From Acidobacteriota bacterium (GTDB taxonomy: Bacteria; Acidobacteriota; Terriglobia; Acidiferrales; UBA7541), in contig JAFDVY010000017.1 in assembly GCA_018268785.1 (NCBI GenBank), positions 1-45,037 on the forward strand: a stretch of DNA of 45,037 nt, in the 5' to 3' direction. The translations under genes were made by a program, and so were the position numbers. A model generated the notes under the pieces. The model saw only the letters and a list, made by a program, of their open reading frames with translations, made no database searches and was not told the origin of the DNA. Below are positions 25,787 through 34,541 of this stretch, piece by piece (position 1 is the first letter of the stretch; each line of letters opens with the position of its first letter).

Positions 25787-26266
25787 ATGGCGAGAGTCAC
25801 CAGCTTGGTCGTCAACGGCGTAACGCGACAGCTTGACGCCGACACTCAATCCAGTCTGCTGTCCGTTCTTCGGGAACAACTCGACCTTACCGGCACAAAA
25901 TACGGATGCGGAGAAGGTCAATGCGGCGCGTGCACTGTGCTCATCGACGGCAAGCCGCACCGTTCGTGTATTACGCCAACCGGCGACGCCGAAGGAAAGA
26001 TTATCACAACGATCGAAGGACTCGCCAAAGAGGGTCGTCTTCACCCGTTGCAGGAAGCCTTTCTTTTCGAAGAAGCGATGCAATGTGCGTACTGCACTTC
26101 GGGAATGATCATGTCCGCTGTAGGCCTGTTGCAAACCGACCCAAGCCCGAGTGAAACCAAAATCAAAGATGCGCTCGAGGGCAATATTTGCCGTTGCGGC
26201 ACTCACCCCCGTATCGTCGCGGCCGTCCAGCGCGCGGCGCGCTCAATGAAGGGAGGGGCACATTGA
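25787..26266 (+). CDS. [2Fe-2S] subunit of molybdenum hydroxylase (CoxS/IorA-like)
   Basis: 159 residues, start ATG at 25787 after GGCGAGG. Two [2Fe-2S] sites: the plant-type one CGEGQCGACTVLIDG with a later Cys (SCITPTG), and the helical one CAYCTSGMIM ... GNICRCGTHPRI. It passes electrons from the molybdenum site of the partner. No signal peptide is seen. The large-subunit gene starts inside its stop codon (TTGA overlap), so the two are translated together. There is no FAD subunit gene here, as in the isoquinoline-oxidoreductase type. Confidence 0.9.
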   Translation: MARVTSLVVNGVTRQLDADTQSSLLSVLREQLDLTGTKYGCGEGQCGACTVLIDGKPHRSCITPTGDAEGKIITTIEGLAKEGRLHPLQEAFLFEEAMQCAYCTSGMIMSAVGLLQTDPSPSETKIKDALEGNICRCGTHPRIVAAVQRAARSMKGGAH

Positions 26267-28398
26267 ACGAGCAGCAGAATATCTCTCCGGCGATCGAACC
26301 GGAGCGTTACGAATTTCGCGGAGCGCGCGCATACATTTTTGATTTGACCCGTCGCGACCTCTTCAAATTTCTCGGCGCTGGCGCACTGATTCTTTGCACA
26401 AATGCCAAAACAAGCGCTTTTCAGGAGTCCGGCAGAAGTCAAAGCCAAACAAACGATCTGCCAAAGGACATCAGCGCGTGGCTGCACATTGGCGAAAACG
26501 GCGAGGTCTCGGTTTTCACAGGCAAGGTTGAGGTCGGCCAGAACATCCGAACCTCGCTGACACAAGCAGTTGCCGAAGAGCTTCGCATGCAAACATCTCA
26601 AATCAGGGTGGTCATGGGGGATACGCTGCTCACTCCCTTCGATATGGGAACGTTCGGCAGCCGCACGACGCCCACAATGAATCTTCAATTGCGCAAAGCG
26701 GCGGCAGCGGCGCGCGAAATGTTAAAGGATCTTGCGGCACAATCCTGGAATGTCCCCCGGGAACACGTGGTCGCCGGCGACGGAAAAATCTCCGACGCAC
26801 TTTCAAAAAACTCAGCCACTTACGGCGCATTGCTGAAAGGCCGCGAACTCGCCCGGCTCATTCCCGACCAGGATCCGTTGCTTCCGGCAACCGAATGGAA
26901 AGTCTCTGGCAAGCCATTGCCGAAAGTTGACGGCCGTGCCTTCGTTACCGGCGCTCACAAGTATCCGTCCGACCAAAAACGCCCCGGCATGCTTTACGGC
27001 AAAGTAGTTCGCCCTTCGAAATTCGAAACGAAGCTAGTCTTCGCCGACCTCTCCGCCGCCGAAAAAATGTCGGGAGTCATCGTCGTCCGGGATGGCGATT
27101 TCATTGGTGTGGCAGCGCCGAGCGATGAACTCGCCTCGCACGCCGCAGCCACGATTAAGACAGACTGGACCGCCGCGCCGCAGCCATCGAGCAAAACCGT
27201 ATTCGACTATTTGCGGAATAATCTCGAAGCCCGTGAATCGTACAATTCGTCCTCGAAGATTTCCGCGCCGGCAAACGCGCTCTCCGCCACCTACACCGTC
27301 GCTTACATCTCCCACGCTCCGCTCGAACCCCGTGCAGCCCTTGCGGAATGGGATGGTGACAAACTTACTGTCTGGACCGGCACGCAGCGTCCCTTCGGTG
27401 TTCGCGAAGAGCTCGCTTCCGTTTTTCGCATTTCACTTGAAAACGTTCGCGTACTGATGCCGGATACCGGCTCCGCTTACGGAGGCAAACACACGGGCGA
27501 ATCGGCGATTGAAGCCGCTCGCTTGGCCCGCGCTGCGAAGAAACCCGTCAAAGTCGTATGGACAAGAAAAGAAGAATTCACATGGGCCTATTTTCGTCCT
27601 GCTGGGGTCATTGACGTTCGCGCAACGGTAGGCGCCGGCGGTCAGTTGGAATATTGGGAGTTCACGAATTTCAATTCCGGCGGCTCCGGACTGAACACCC
27701 CTTACGCCGCAGAGGTACGCAACGAACAATTCCAGCCGACGAAATACCCGTTACGCCAGGGCTCGTATCGCGGTCTTGCCGCAACCGCAAATCACTTCGC
27801 ACGCGAATCGTTTATGGACGAGCTTGCGCACCAGGCAAAGCTGGATCCACTGGAATTTCGGCTGCGGAATTTGCGCGATGAACGTCTGAAAGCTGTCTTC
27901 GAAGCAGCCGCGAAGAAATTCGGCTGGCCTGGGAATAAGAAATCTTCAGGAAGAGGATTCGGAATAGCGGGCGGAGTGGAAAAAGGCGGCTACATTGCGA
28001 CTTGCGCGGAAATCGCCGTAGAGCGAGCCACAGGCGCTGTGCGTGTCGTGCGTATTGTCAGTGCATTCGAATGTGGGGCCATCGTCAATCCGGAGGGCCT
28101 TCGCAATCAGGTGGAGGGTTCGAACATCATGGGACTCGGCGGCGCTCTCTTCGAAGCGATCGAATTCGAAGACGGCCGCATTCTAAACGCGGCATTTTCC
28201 AAATATCGCGTGCCTCGGTTCCAGGACGTTCCACAGATAGAAATTGTTCTGATCGACCGGAAAGATCTGCCGTCGGCTGGCGCTGGCGAAACTCCAATCG
28301 TCGGTATTGCGCCCGCCATTGGCAACGCCATCTTTGACGCCACGGGGACCCGTTTACGTTCGTTGCCAATGGTCCCGAACGGCTTGAGAATTTCCTAG
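26263..28398 (+). CDS. Molybdopterin-binding large subunit of aldehyde/isoquinoline oxidoreductase type (IorB-like)
   Basis: 711 residues from a TTG at 26263 that overlaps the small-subunit stop and follows GGGAGGGG. A twin-arginine motif (TRRDLFKFLGAGAL, residues ~27-40) indicates export as a folded protein, although it lies after ~26 extra residues. Conserved Mo-site blocks: MGTFGSRTT, AYISHAPLEPRAALAEW, GSAYGGKHTGES, GSYRGLAATANHFARESF, and GAGETPIVGIAPAIGN with the catalytic Glu. It hydroxylates an aldehyde or N-heterocycle using water; the substrate is unknown. Cytochrome-linked electron removal is typical for this type. Confidence 0.9.
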   Translation: MNEQQNISPAIEPERYEFRGARAYIFDLTRRDLFKFLGAGALILCTNAKTSAFQESGRSQSQTNDLPKDISAWLHIGENGEVSVFTGKVEVGQNIRTSLTQAVAEELRMQTSQIRVVMGDTLLTPFDMGTFGSRTTPTMNLQLRKAAAAAREMLKDLAAQSWNVPREHVVAGDGKISDALSKNSATYGALLKGRELARLIPDQDPLLPATEWKVSGKPLPKVDGRAFVTGAHKYPSDQKRPGMLYGKVVRPSKFETKLVFADLSAAEKMSGVIVVRDGDFIGVAAPSDELASHAAATIKTDWTAAPQPSSKTVFDYLRNNLEARESYNSSSKISAPANALSATYTVAYISHAPLEPRAALAEWDGDKLTVWTGTQRPFGVREELASVFRISLENVRVLMPDTGSAYGGKHTGESAIEAARLARAAKKPVKVVWTRKEEFTWAYFRPAGVIDVRATVGAGGQLEYWEFTNFNSGGSGLNTPYAAEVRNEQFQPTKYPLRQGSYRGLAATANHFARESFMDELAHQAKLDPLEFRLRNLRDERLKAVFEAAAKKFGWPGNKKSSGRGFGIAGGVEKGGYIATCAEIAVERATGAVRVVRIVSAFECGAIVNPEGLRNQVEGSNIMGLGGALFEAIEFEDGRILNAAFSKYRVPRFQDVPQIEIVLIDRKDLPSAGAGETPIVGIAPAIGNAIFDATGTRLRSLPMVPNGLRIS

Positions 28399-28471
28399 AC
28401 CTTCGCCCATACCATCTGCCGCTATAGCTTCGCACTTTGAAGCTGGGCTTATCTTCGTTATTCTTAAAGGG

Positions 28472-28639
28472 ATGAAAATTAACCTGACGCCGGAACAAGA
28501 ATCCCGTTTGCGCGAACTCGCCGCTGTTCGAGGCACTGACGCCGAGACTCTGGTCAGGGAAGCCGCTCTTGTCCTCTTGGAAGACCGCGGCGATCTCGCC
28601 GGTCAAAACGAACAGCTCGAACGAATGTTGCGCTGTTAG
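28472..28639 (+). CDS. 55-residue ribbon-helix-helix-like protein, orphan antitoxin candidate
   Basis: The ATG at 28472 follows AAAGG closely. The peptide begins MKINLTPEQESRLRELAAV (a short strand then a helix) and continues DAETLVREAALVLLEDRG, the layout of CopG/ParD-type ribbon-helix-helix proteins; the tail is QNEQLERMLRC. Such proteins bind DNA as dimers and are often antitoxins, but no toxin gene lies next to it: the molybdenum hydroxylase is upstream and the M28 gene faces it. Too short to be sure. Confidence 0.5.
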   Translation: MKINLTPEQESRLRELAAVRGTDAETLVREAALVLLEDRGDLAGQNEQLERMLRC

Positions 28640-28657
28640 AACATCCCTGATTTGTCT

Positions 28658-30292
28658 TTAACGTTGACTCGCCAGCCGCGCAGCTTCGAACTCATCGCCC
28701 TTGTGCCATTCGACTAGCATTGGCTGATTCGCGGCTCTCTCGCCCAATTCAAATCCAAAGCGCGCCATTTTCGCCAGTCCCGTAAAATCCCAATTCTCGT
28801 GGAATTCGTCGGTCACCTGGTGATAATCGTGGTCGTTGTAATTCTTGGCCTGTTCTATCCCCCAGGCGGCGGTATGTCCTTTGAACTTCACGCCTTCTTC
28901 GATGGAGAACGCAGGAATTCCCACGCGAGACAAACTGAAGTGATCCGACCTGTAATACCCGCCCGCTCCGGGCTGGGCATCGGGCTTGATCGCTAACTTG
29001 AACTCCTTTGCCACCGTTTGAACTGTTGGATAAAACGTGGTGCGTTCCGCGCCGCTGACTTGCACTTCCTCGGGATCTCCAAGCGGAGCAAGCGCGTCGT
29101 AATTCAAGTCGAGCGAAATCTTGCTCGCGGGCACTGTCGGGTGTTTGCCGAAATATTCAGATCCGAGTAGGCCTTGTTCCTCCGCGGTCACTGCGGCAAA
29201 CAAAATCGATCGCCTCGGCGCGGGCGATTTCGCCCAAACGCGTGCCAGTTCCAGCAAGATTCCGCTGCCAGTCCCATTGTCGACAGCACCGTTATAAATC
29301 TGGTCGCCCTTCAGCGAAGGATCGATGCCGAAGTGGTCGTAATGTGCCGTGTAAAGGATTGCTTCTTCCTTCAGATTCGCATCCGATCCTTCCAGCTTGG
29401 CCACAACGTTGCGCGAAACGAAAGGCCTCAGTTGGCTCGCGACATGAGCCTTGAAATGAACCGGAAGCTCAATGGGTTTGAACTCGCGTGACTGTGCATC
29501 TTTGTAAAGCTTGTCCAAATCGAGCCCGGCCAGCGCCACCAGTTTTCTTGCGACTTCCAATTGAATCCATGATGCCGCTTCCAGCTTCGGCGTGCCGTCG
29601 CGCCGCAAATACGACCGCTCCGTGCCCCACGAATTCCGCACCACCTCCCAGCCGTAGCTCGCCAGGTCCGTGCGATGAATAATCAGCGTCGCAATCGCGC
29701 CGCGCCGCGCAGTCTGTTCGAATTTATATGTCCAACGTCCGTAGTAAGTCAGCGCTTTGCCTTTGAAGAATTTTTCATCGTTCGAAGGCGGCTGATTCAC
29801 AAAAACCAGCGCGACTTTGCCTTTCAAATCCGGGCCCTTGTAGTCGTCCCAGTTGTACTCCGGGGCCGTAATTCCAAATCCCACAAAAACAATCGGCGCA
29901 TCGATGTCGGCAGTTTCCGTCTGGCTCTCGTTGCTCGTCACCAGATCGTCCAGATGCTTCAGCGGAATCGCGTCGCCTTTCGCCGGAACAAAGGCAAACG
30001 TGCTCTCGGCGCGAGTCTTCACCCCAACCATGGGAACTTCTTGGAAGAAAGTTCCCTTCTCTCCTCCAGGCTTCAATCCAAACGATTCAAACTGCTTCGC
30101 GATCCAGTCCGCGGCGGCATCGCCGCCTTTTTGTCCCGTGCCACGGCCTTCAAATTCGTCGCTCGACAATTTCTTCACAAACTCGCGAATTTTCGCCGCC
30201 TCCACCTGCGGCTTCTGCTGCGCAACGGCGCCGAATCCGAGCAACAACGCTGCCCCCAGCACGGCACACGTAACCGCAAATTTTCTCTTCAT
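28658..30292 (-). CDS. Secreted M28-family metallopeptidase with PA domain
   Basis: 544 residues. A signal peptide (MKRKFAVTCAVLGAALLLGFGAVAQQ) leads to a periplasmic protein. A PA-like insert (APIVFVGFGITAPEYNWDDYKG to about residue 250) precedes the M28 core, whose zinc ligands are visible: His in YTAHYDHFG, bridging Asp in NGAVDNGTGSG, Glu pair in TAEEQGLLGS, Asp in LDLNYDAL, and His in YRSDHFSLS. It is an aminopeptidase-type enzyme. It lies 18 bases downstream of nrdR on the same strand, so it may share its transcript. Confidence 0.9.
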   Translation of the reverse strand: MKRKFAVTCAVLGAALLLGFGAVAQQKPQVEAAKIREFVKKLSSDEFEGRGTGQKGGDAAADWIAKQFESFGLKPGGEKGTFFQEVPMVGVKTRAESTFAFVPAKGDAIPLKHLDDLVTSNESQTETADIDAPIVFVGFGITAPEYNWDDYKGPDLKGKVALVFVNQPPSNDEKFFKGKALTYYGRWTYKFEQTARRGAIATLIIHRTDLASYGWEVVRNSWGTERSYLRRDGTPKLEAASWIQLEVARKLVALAGLDLDKLYKDAQSREFKPIELPVHFKAHVASQLRPFVSRNVVAKLEGSDANLKEEAILYTAHYDHFGIDPSLKGDQIYNGAVDNGTGSGILLELARVWAKSPAPRRSILFAAVTAEEQGLLGSEYFGKHPTVPASKISLDLNYDALAPLGDPEEVQVSGAERTTFYPTVQTVAKEFKLAIKPDAQPGAGGYYRSDHFSLSRVGIPAFSIEEGVKFKGHTAAWGIEQAKNYNDHDYHQVTDEFHENWDFTGLAKMARFGFELGERAANQPMLVEWHKGDEFEAARLASQR

Positions 30293-30310
30293 GATGATTT
30301 GGCCCTCGGT

Positions 30311-30775
30311 TTATTTCTTGGCTTTGTCTTTCAGTAATCCCTTGAGCTCGGACATGAACTCGGCCACGTCCTTGAAATCCATGTAAACGCTCGCGAATCG
30401 CACATACGCCACTTTGTCCAGCTTCTTCAGCCGGTGCATGATCATCTCGCCGATCTCCGTTGTGGTCAGTTCGCGTTCTGTCGCTTCATGCACAACGCTT
30501 TCGATTTCATCCACAATCGCTTCGAGTTTCGGCGTCGCCACCGGCCGCTTCTCGCAAGCCTTCAACAATCCCTGCAGGATTTTTTGCCGTTCGAATCGTT
30601 CGCGCCGGCCATCCTTCTTGATGACCATGTACGGAATCTCATCAATGCGCTCGTAGGTCGTGAAGCGCCGTTCGCACTTCAGACACTCGCGCCGGCGGCG
30701 AATCGTATCTCCAGTACGCCCCTCTCGTGAATCAATCACCTTGTCGTCGGTATGCCCGCAAAATGGACACTTCAA
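30311..30775 (-). CDS. nrdR: Transcriptional repressor NrdR
   Basis: 154 residues, family length. Zinc ribbon Cys3-x2-Cys6 and Cys31-x2-Cys34, then the ATP-cone domain from about residue 49 (YMVIKKDGRRERFERQKIL) to VYMDFKDVAEFMSEL. NrdR senses dATP/ATP and represses ribonucleotide reductase genes. The start codon is TTG at 30775 with GGGAG upstream. It lies 21 bases after the flippase-like gene and 18 before the M28 gene. No nrd gene is in the window, so its targets lie elsewhere. Confidence 0.95.
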   Translation of the reverse strand: MKCPFCGHTDDKVIDSREGRTGDTIRRRRECLKCERRFTTYERIDEIPYMVIKKDGRRERFERQKILQGLLKACEKRPVATPKLEAIVDEIESVVHEATERELTTTEIGEMIMHRLKKLDKVAYVRFASVYMDFKDVAEFMSELKGLLKDKAKK

Positions 30776-30796
30776 TGTTCCGCTTCTCCCCTGCGG

Positions 30797-31885
30797 CTAC
30801 TTCACTTTGCCGCGCGCCGCTTCTTCGTCCAATTCTTCCTTTTCGTGCTCCGCCATCTCCCGCAACTGCCCGAACGAAAATCCCTCGCGAATCAACAACG
30901 GAATCCCTGCGAAGCTGCACGACGCGAACGTCACCAGCCAAAGCACCAGCGCAGCCGCCACGGCAGCCTCTTTTTCTACTCCAAATACCTGCGTATATGC
31001 AAAGATTGCCAGCGCCTGAGCTCCGCCCCCCACCGCAGGTAATTGCAGGATGGATCCCACCAGCGTAATCGCCAGCAGCAGAAGACAATCTCCGACTCCT
31101 AGCGTGCCCAATGTCCCGCCAAATCCGTGCGAGACGAACAAATACACCAGCGCCACAAAATACCAGTGAACCGCTGATAGAAACGTGGCCTCGGCAAGAT
31201 CGCGCCACGTCCGGATCGTCTGAATCCCACGCGCAAATCCGAGAGTTATCTTTGCGATTCCCGCTCGCCACCCCTTCAAGCTCAGCCAGCCTTGCAGCGT
31301 CCGCTCCAGAACTCCCGATCCATGCAGCCGCAAGTACGCAAGAAATCCGATAATGCCGATCACTCCTGCGCCTAGCAATGCTCCGCCCGTGCGCGTGCTC
31401 TTTTCAATTACAGACGAACCCCCGCCTATATGTTCGCTCGACGCGTACAACAACAACCCAACTGCGGCGATCACCGCGCTGCAAACGATATCAAACAACC
31501 GTTCAAGCACGTAAATTCCAAACATGTCGGCAACGGGAATTTTCGCTTTACGGGAAAGCAGAAGCGGACGGATCGGCTCGCCGGGCCGCCCCAGCAAAAA
31601 TATCGCCGCAAATCCAGCCAAGGTGATCCGATAAATCGGCCAGAATTTCGCCTTTCCAAGATTCCGCTGAAAAATCTGCCAGCGCATCGCCCGTAGCGCA
31701 TAGCAGACGTAAATCATCGCAATCCCAAGAAGGATATAAAGAGGGTTGGCGCTTCGAATCGAAGCCCAGAGCTTCCCGCCGCTAAAACTACTTAAGTGAA
31801 GCAAGTGGCGGGAACGATAGAGAAGAAAGCCCAGCACAGCGAGCGCGGCCAGGCCGATGAACAGCTTCCTCTTCCCTGTCTGCAT
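30797..31885 (-). CDS. UPF0104/LPG-synthase TM-domain membrane protein (flippase-like)
   Basis: 362 residues with about eight membrane helices, starting with IGLAALAVLGFLLYRSRHLL. The stretch RAMRWQIFQRNLGKAKFWPIYRITLAGFAAIFLLGRPGEPIRPLLL holds the conserved RxxRW and the GRxGExxRP block of this family, and DCLLLLAITLVGSILQLPAVGGG the second. The family (PF03706 type) includes the flippase half of lysyl-PG synthase MprF and AglD; it probably moves a lipid or lipid-linked substrate. It is divergent from the ECF sigma gene across a 213-base gap and is the first gene of a set with nrdR. Confidence 0.82.
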   Translation of the reverse strand: MQTGKRKLFIGLAALAVLGFLLYRSRHLLHLSSFSGGKLWASIRSANPLYILLGIAMIYVCYALRAMRWQIFQRNLGKAKFWPIYRITLAGFAAIFLLGRPGEPIRPLLLSRKAKIPVADMFGIYVLERLFDIVCSAVIAAVGLLLYASSEHIGGGSSVIEKSTRTGGALLGAGVIGIIGFLAYLRLHGSGVLERTLQGWLSLKGWRAGIAKITLGFARGIQTIRTWRDLAEATFLSAVHWYFVALVYLFVSHGFGGTLGTLGVGDCLLLLAITLVGSILQLPAVGGGAQALAIFAYTQVFGVEKEAAVAAALVLWLVTFASCSFAGIPLLIREGFSFGQLREMAEHEKEELDEEAARGKVK

Positions 31886-32022
31886 GAGCCATTGAGCCTA
31901 CTGACGGCGGGCCCCTGCGTCAAGCTCGCCTCCAAACTATTGTTTTAGAAGGGCTTGTATCCCCTGCCCCTCCCCAGCTAAGATGCCCTCCATTCAGTCG
32001 GTGCTCGCTATAGCCGCTCAGG

Positions 32023-32048
32023 GGAACTTTTCGGCTGCAGTTTTCGTT
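32023..32048 (+). promoter_or_regulatory. Candidate ECF-type promoter upstream of the sigma gene
   Basis: GGAAC (32023-32027), 17 bases, then CGTT (32045-32048), the general layout of ECF sigma-dependent promoters (GGAAC / CGTT-CGTC). It lies 50 bases before the sigma gene start and would allow autoregulation. Weak on its own. Confidence 0.35.
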
Positions 32049-32098
32049 CCATACTCTGACAGGCCGAGAGACCTTCAGGATTCGAGGCTAATGAAACG

Positions 32099-32668
32099 TT
32101 GGAGCAGGACGTACAACTGGTCCAGCAATGCCTCCAGGGAGATGGCTCAGCCTGGGAGGAACTTGTGCGTCAGCACAATCGGCGCGTTTTCAATATCTGC
32201 TACCGCTTTACCGGTAACCGCACCGAGGCGGAAGACCTGACGCAGGATGTTTTTTTGCGGATTTACAGGACATTGGCAAGCTACCGGTCAGCTCACGGAG
32301 GATTTGCCACCTGGATGACGAGCGTGACGCGTAATCTCTTGATTGACCACTACCGGCGCACCAAGCGCGACCGGGCGACTGACTCGCTCGACGACGCCAT
32401 GCCTGTGGTGGAAAACAAGGAGTCCAGCGCCAGACGCCCGGACGAGCAAGCGTTGCTCGGCGAGTTGAGCGGTCAGGTGCAAACCGCGCTCACGAAACTC
32501 TCGCCGGAACTCCGTGAAGCCGTCGTCCTGCGAGACTTGCAGCAATTGGAATATGGCGAGATTCAAAAGGTTCTCGCGGTGCCCGAAGGAACGGTAAAAT
32601 CGCGTATCAACCGGGGCCGCATCGAATTGGCTCGCATCCTGCAACAAATGGGGGTGCGATCCGCGTGA
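32099..32668 (+). CDS. ECF-family RNA polymerase sigma factor
   Basis: 189 residues from a TTG at 32099, the only plausible start before an in-frame stop at 32057. Region 2 has LVRQHNRRVFNICYRFTG and EAEDLTQDVFLRIYRTL; region 4 has LSPELREAVVLRDLQQLEYGEIQKVLAVPEGTVKSRINRGR, the helix-turn-helix that reads the -35 element. Next is a zinc-finger membrane protein gene after 99 bases that contain a long hairpin; this is the usual sigma/anti-sigma order. Likely controls envelope-related genes, including the downstream cluster. Confidence 0.92.
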   Translation: MEQDVQLVQQCLQGDGSAWEELVRQHNRRVFNICYRFTGNRTEAEDLTQDVFLRIYRTLASYRSAHGGFATWMTSVTRNLLIDHYRRTKRDRATDSLDDAMPVVENKESSARRPDEQALLGELSGQVQTALTKLSPELREAVVLRDLQQLEYGEIQKVLAVPEGTVKSRINRGRIELARILQQMGVRSA

Positions 32669-32674
32669 TCTTTC

Positions 32675-32736
32675 GGTGAGTCATTTTGAATTTCCTGGAT
32701 CGTGACACAAGAAGTTGAAATTCAAACCGACTCACC
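32675..32736 (+). promoter_or_regulatory. Long inverted repeat with TCGTGACACAA loop, copy 1
   Basis: Arms GGTGAGTCATTTTGAATTTC and its near-complement ending GACTCACC (two mismatches in 20) enclose a 22-base loop with TCGTGACACAA at 32700-32710. It starts six bases after the sigma factor stop. The same loop with different arms occurs at 39137 and 39880. Confidence 0.75.
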
Positions 32737-32767
32737 AACAGTGAACTTGGAACTCGCTGGGTGCTTT

Positions 32768-33451
32768 ATGAACTGGACTTGCGAACAAACTGAGTTGCTC
32801 TTGACCGATTACCTCGACGGCCTGCTTTCCGCCGCCGAACGGCACGAGTTTGACGCTCACGTGAACACTTGCGCGCGCTGCACTCCTCTTGTCTCCAGCG
32901 TCATGCACGCGCTGTCCAGTTTGCATTCGCTGCCGCAAATCGAGCCGCCCGCACGCCTCGTTTACAACATTCTCGATAAAACCCTCGGCCCGCGCGAGAC
33001 CGTCACCGGCTGGGCCGCGGTTCGCGTCTGGTTCCGCGGATTCAGTCCTCAGCGTCTCGCTTACGGCGGTGTTTCGCTCTTTGCAATGTTCCTCACCGTC
33101 GCATCATTCACTTCGTTCAACTGGAAAAAGCCAAACGTCGCGGATCTTTCTCCCGCAAACGTTTATCGCGGCGCCGACCGCCAGGCCCACCTGGTTTACG
33201 CCCGCAGCGCAAAATACGTCAGCGACCTCCGCGTCGTTTATGAAATTCAGTCCAGACTCCAGCGCTCTGACGATTTGCCGGGCAGCCAGGACTCCACCGC
33301 GCCGCAACCTGCTCCCGATAAAAATCCGGGCAGCACGGATGGCACCGCACCAGCTTCCCCAAAGCAGCAGAATCGCGCCAATGATTTGGGCTCGCGCGCA
33401 ATGGTCCTTGCCGCCGCGTGCCCAATATGTTCGGAAGGGAGAATTCGATGA
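32768..33451 (+). CDS. Zinc-finger (zf-HC2/ZAS) membrane protein, putative anti-sigma factor
   Basis: 227 residues from the ATG at 32768. The N-terminal ZAS motif is His-x3-Cys-x2-Cys in DAHVNTCARC, preceded by TELLLTDYLDGLLSAAERHEFD, the typical cytoplasmic sigma-binding domain. A single membrane helix (YGGVSLFAMFLTVASF) follows, then a Pro/Ser-rich extracytoplasmic tail. It would hold the upstream ECF sigma factor inactive until a signal. A GTG at 32702 would start inside the hairpin loop and is rejected. The stop overlaps the next start by ATGA. Confidence 0.82.
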   Translation: MNWTCEQTELLLTDYLDGLLSAAERHEFDAHVNTCARCTPLVSSVMHALSSLHSLPQIEPPARLVYNILDKTLGPRETVTGWAAVRVWFRGFSPQRLAYGGVSLFAMFLTVASFTSFNWKKPNVADLSPANVYRGADRQAHLVYARSAKYVSDLRVVYEIQSRLQRSDDLPGSQDSTAPQPAPDKNPGSTDGTAPASPKQQNRANDLGSRAMVLAAACPICSEGRIR

Positions 33452-34152
33452 AGTGTGCCGTCCATCCTGAGGTGGATGCCACCGGGTTTTGTCGCAATTG
33501 CGGCAAGGCGCTCTGCGCCACTTGCGCGCGACCGGTCCGCGAAGTTCTCTACTGCGAAAATTGTCTTGCTGCCGGTATGGGCATGGGCGCGCCTCCGCCC
33601 CCAGCGCAACCCGTAAGTGATCCATATTCCCAGCCAGCTTATACGCAACCAGGTTTCGTTCCCCCGGCGGCTCCCGTGCCAACATCGGCCGTGCCGCCGC
33701 CCAGACCAAGCGGAGCCATCGCTTTCGTCCTCGGCCTCTTCCCGGGCTTGGGCGCCGTTTACAACGGCGAATACAACAAAGCTCTGATTCACCTTGTAAT
33801 CTTCGTTGCTTTGATCGTTGGCCTTGTCAGCGCCGCGGACGCCGATGACGTTAACGCCGGCGCAATCGTTACCATGGCGCTCCTGCTCGCCGGCTTTGTC
33901 TTTTATATGGCTTTCGACGCGATGCGCGTTGCCCAGGCAAAAAGTCTCGGCCAACCGATCAACGACCCGCTGAATGAATTCAGTAAGAATTTGCCGCTAG
34001 GTCCAATCATTCTGATTGGCATCGGGGCCATCATGCTTCTCAGCAATTTTCGCGTGTTCGATTACCTCCATCTCAGCATCGGCCGTCTCTGGCCGTTGAT
34101 TTTGGTCGCCGCCGGTGTAGTGATGTTTCGCAATCGCGCAGCCGGTCGCTAG
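33448..34152 (+). CDS. B-box-type zinc finger membrane protein with LiaF-like C-terminus
   Basis: 234 residues, start ATG at 33448 with GGAAGGGAG upstream, overlapping the anti-sigma stop. The N-terminal zinc finger is CAVHPEVDATGFCRNCGKA with CATCARPV and YCENC, the bacterial B-box pattern. A Pro-rich linker leads to a TM2-like pair (GLFPGLGAVYNGEYNKALIH, then VIFVALIVGLVSA) and a C-terminal DUF5668/LiaF-like helix pair (LGPIILIGIGAIMLLSNF, WPLILVAAGVVMF). Probably an inner-membrane sensor or regulator in the same module. Role unknown. Confidence 0.72.
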   Translation: MKCAVHPEVDATGFCRNCGKALCATCARPVREVLYCENCLAAGMGMGAPPPPAQPVSDPYSQPAYTQPGFVPPAAPVPTSAVPPPRPSGAIAFVLGLFPGLGAVYNGEYNKALIHLVIFVALIVGLVSAADADDVNAGAIVTMALLLAGFVFYMAFDAMRVAQAKSLGQPINDPLNEFSKNLPLGPIILIGIGAIMLLSNFRVFDYLHLSIGRLWPLILVAAGVVMFRNRAAGR

Positions 34153-34238
34153 CGGCTGGTCGGGCGATTTTTGTCCCGAGCTTGGCGAGGGGCGGAGCGG
34201 CCCGCACTGCGAGGAGCATTTTTCGAGGAGAACGTTCG

Positions 34239-34535
34239 ATGAGCGATAAAGTCCGCTGCACTTGCCGCCGCTGCTCCATACGCAGCCTCATGGGGCCGGC
34301 CGTCATCACCACTCTCGGTATCCTTTTTCTGCTTTCTCAATTCCGCGGCGGCTATCTTGCCTTCCATCACACTTTTCCCGTTATCCTCATCGTCATCGGC
34401 GCAATTCTTCTCGCTTCCTCGATAGCCCCCACCGACGGCCACATTTCCAGTTCCGCCATGCCCTCGCCTCCGGCTCCTCCCGTCAGCCCTTACCAGGGCC
34501 CCGCACAACCTCCTGCTTCCGGGCAAGGACAATAA
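34239..34535 (+). CDS. Small DUF5668-like membrane protein
   Basis: 98 residues, ATG at 34239 after GAGGAG. Cys-rich N-terminus (CTCRRCSIRS), two membrane helices (AVITTLGILFLLSQF and TFPVILIVIGAILLASS) of the LiaF/DUF5668 type, and a Pro-rich C-terminal tail. It lies 86 bases after the B-box gene and six bases before the DUF4097 gene, in the same direction. Likely an inner membrane part of the same module. Confidence 0.65.
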   Translation: MSDKVRCTCRRCSIRSLMGPAVITTLGILFLLSQFRGGYLAFHHTFPVILIVIGAILLASSIAPTDGHISSSAMPSPPAPPVSPYQGPAQPPASGQGQ

Positions 34536-34541
34536 ATCGCC

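Noticed and set aside
32702..32767. GTG at 32702 as the start of the anti-sigma gene
   Set aside because: It would begin in the loop of the hairpin element and add 22 residues not typical of zf-HC2 proteins; the ATG at 32768 gives a standard N-terminus.
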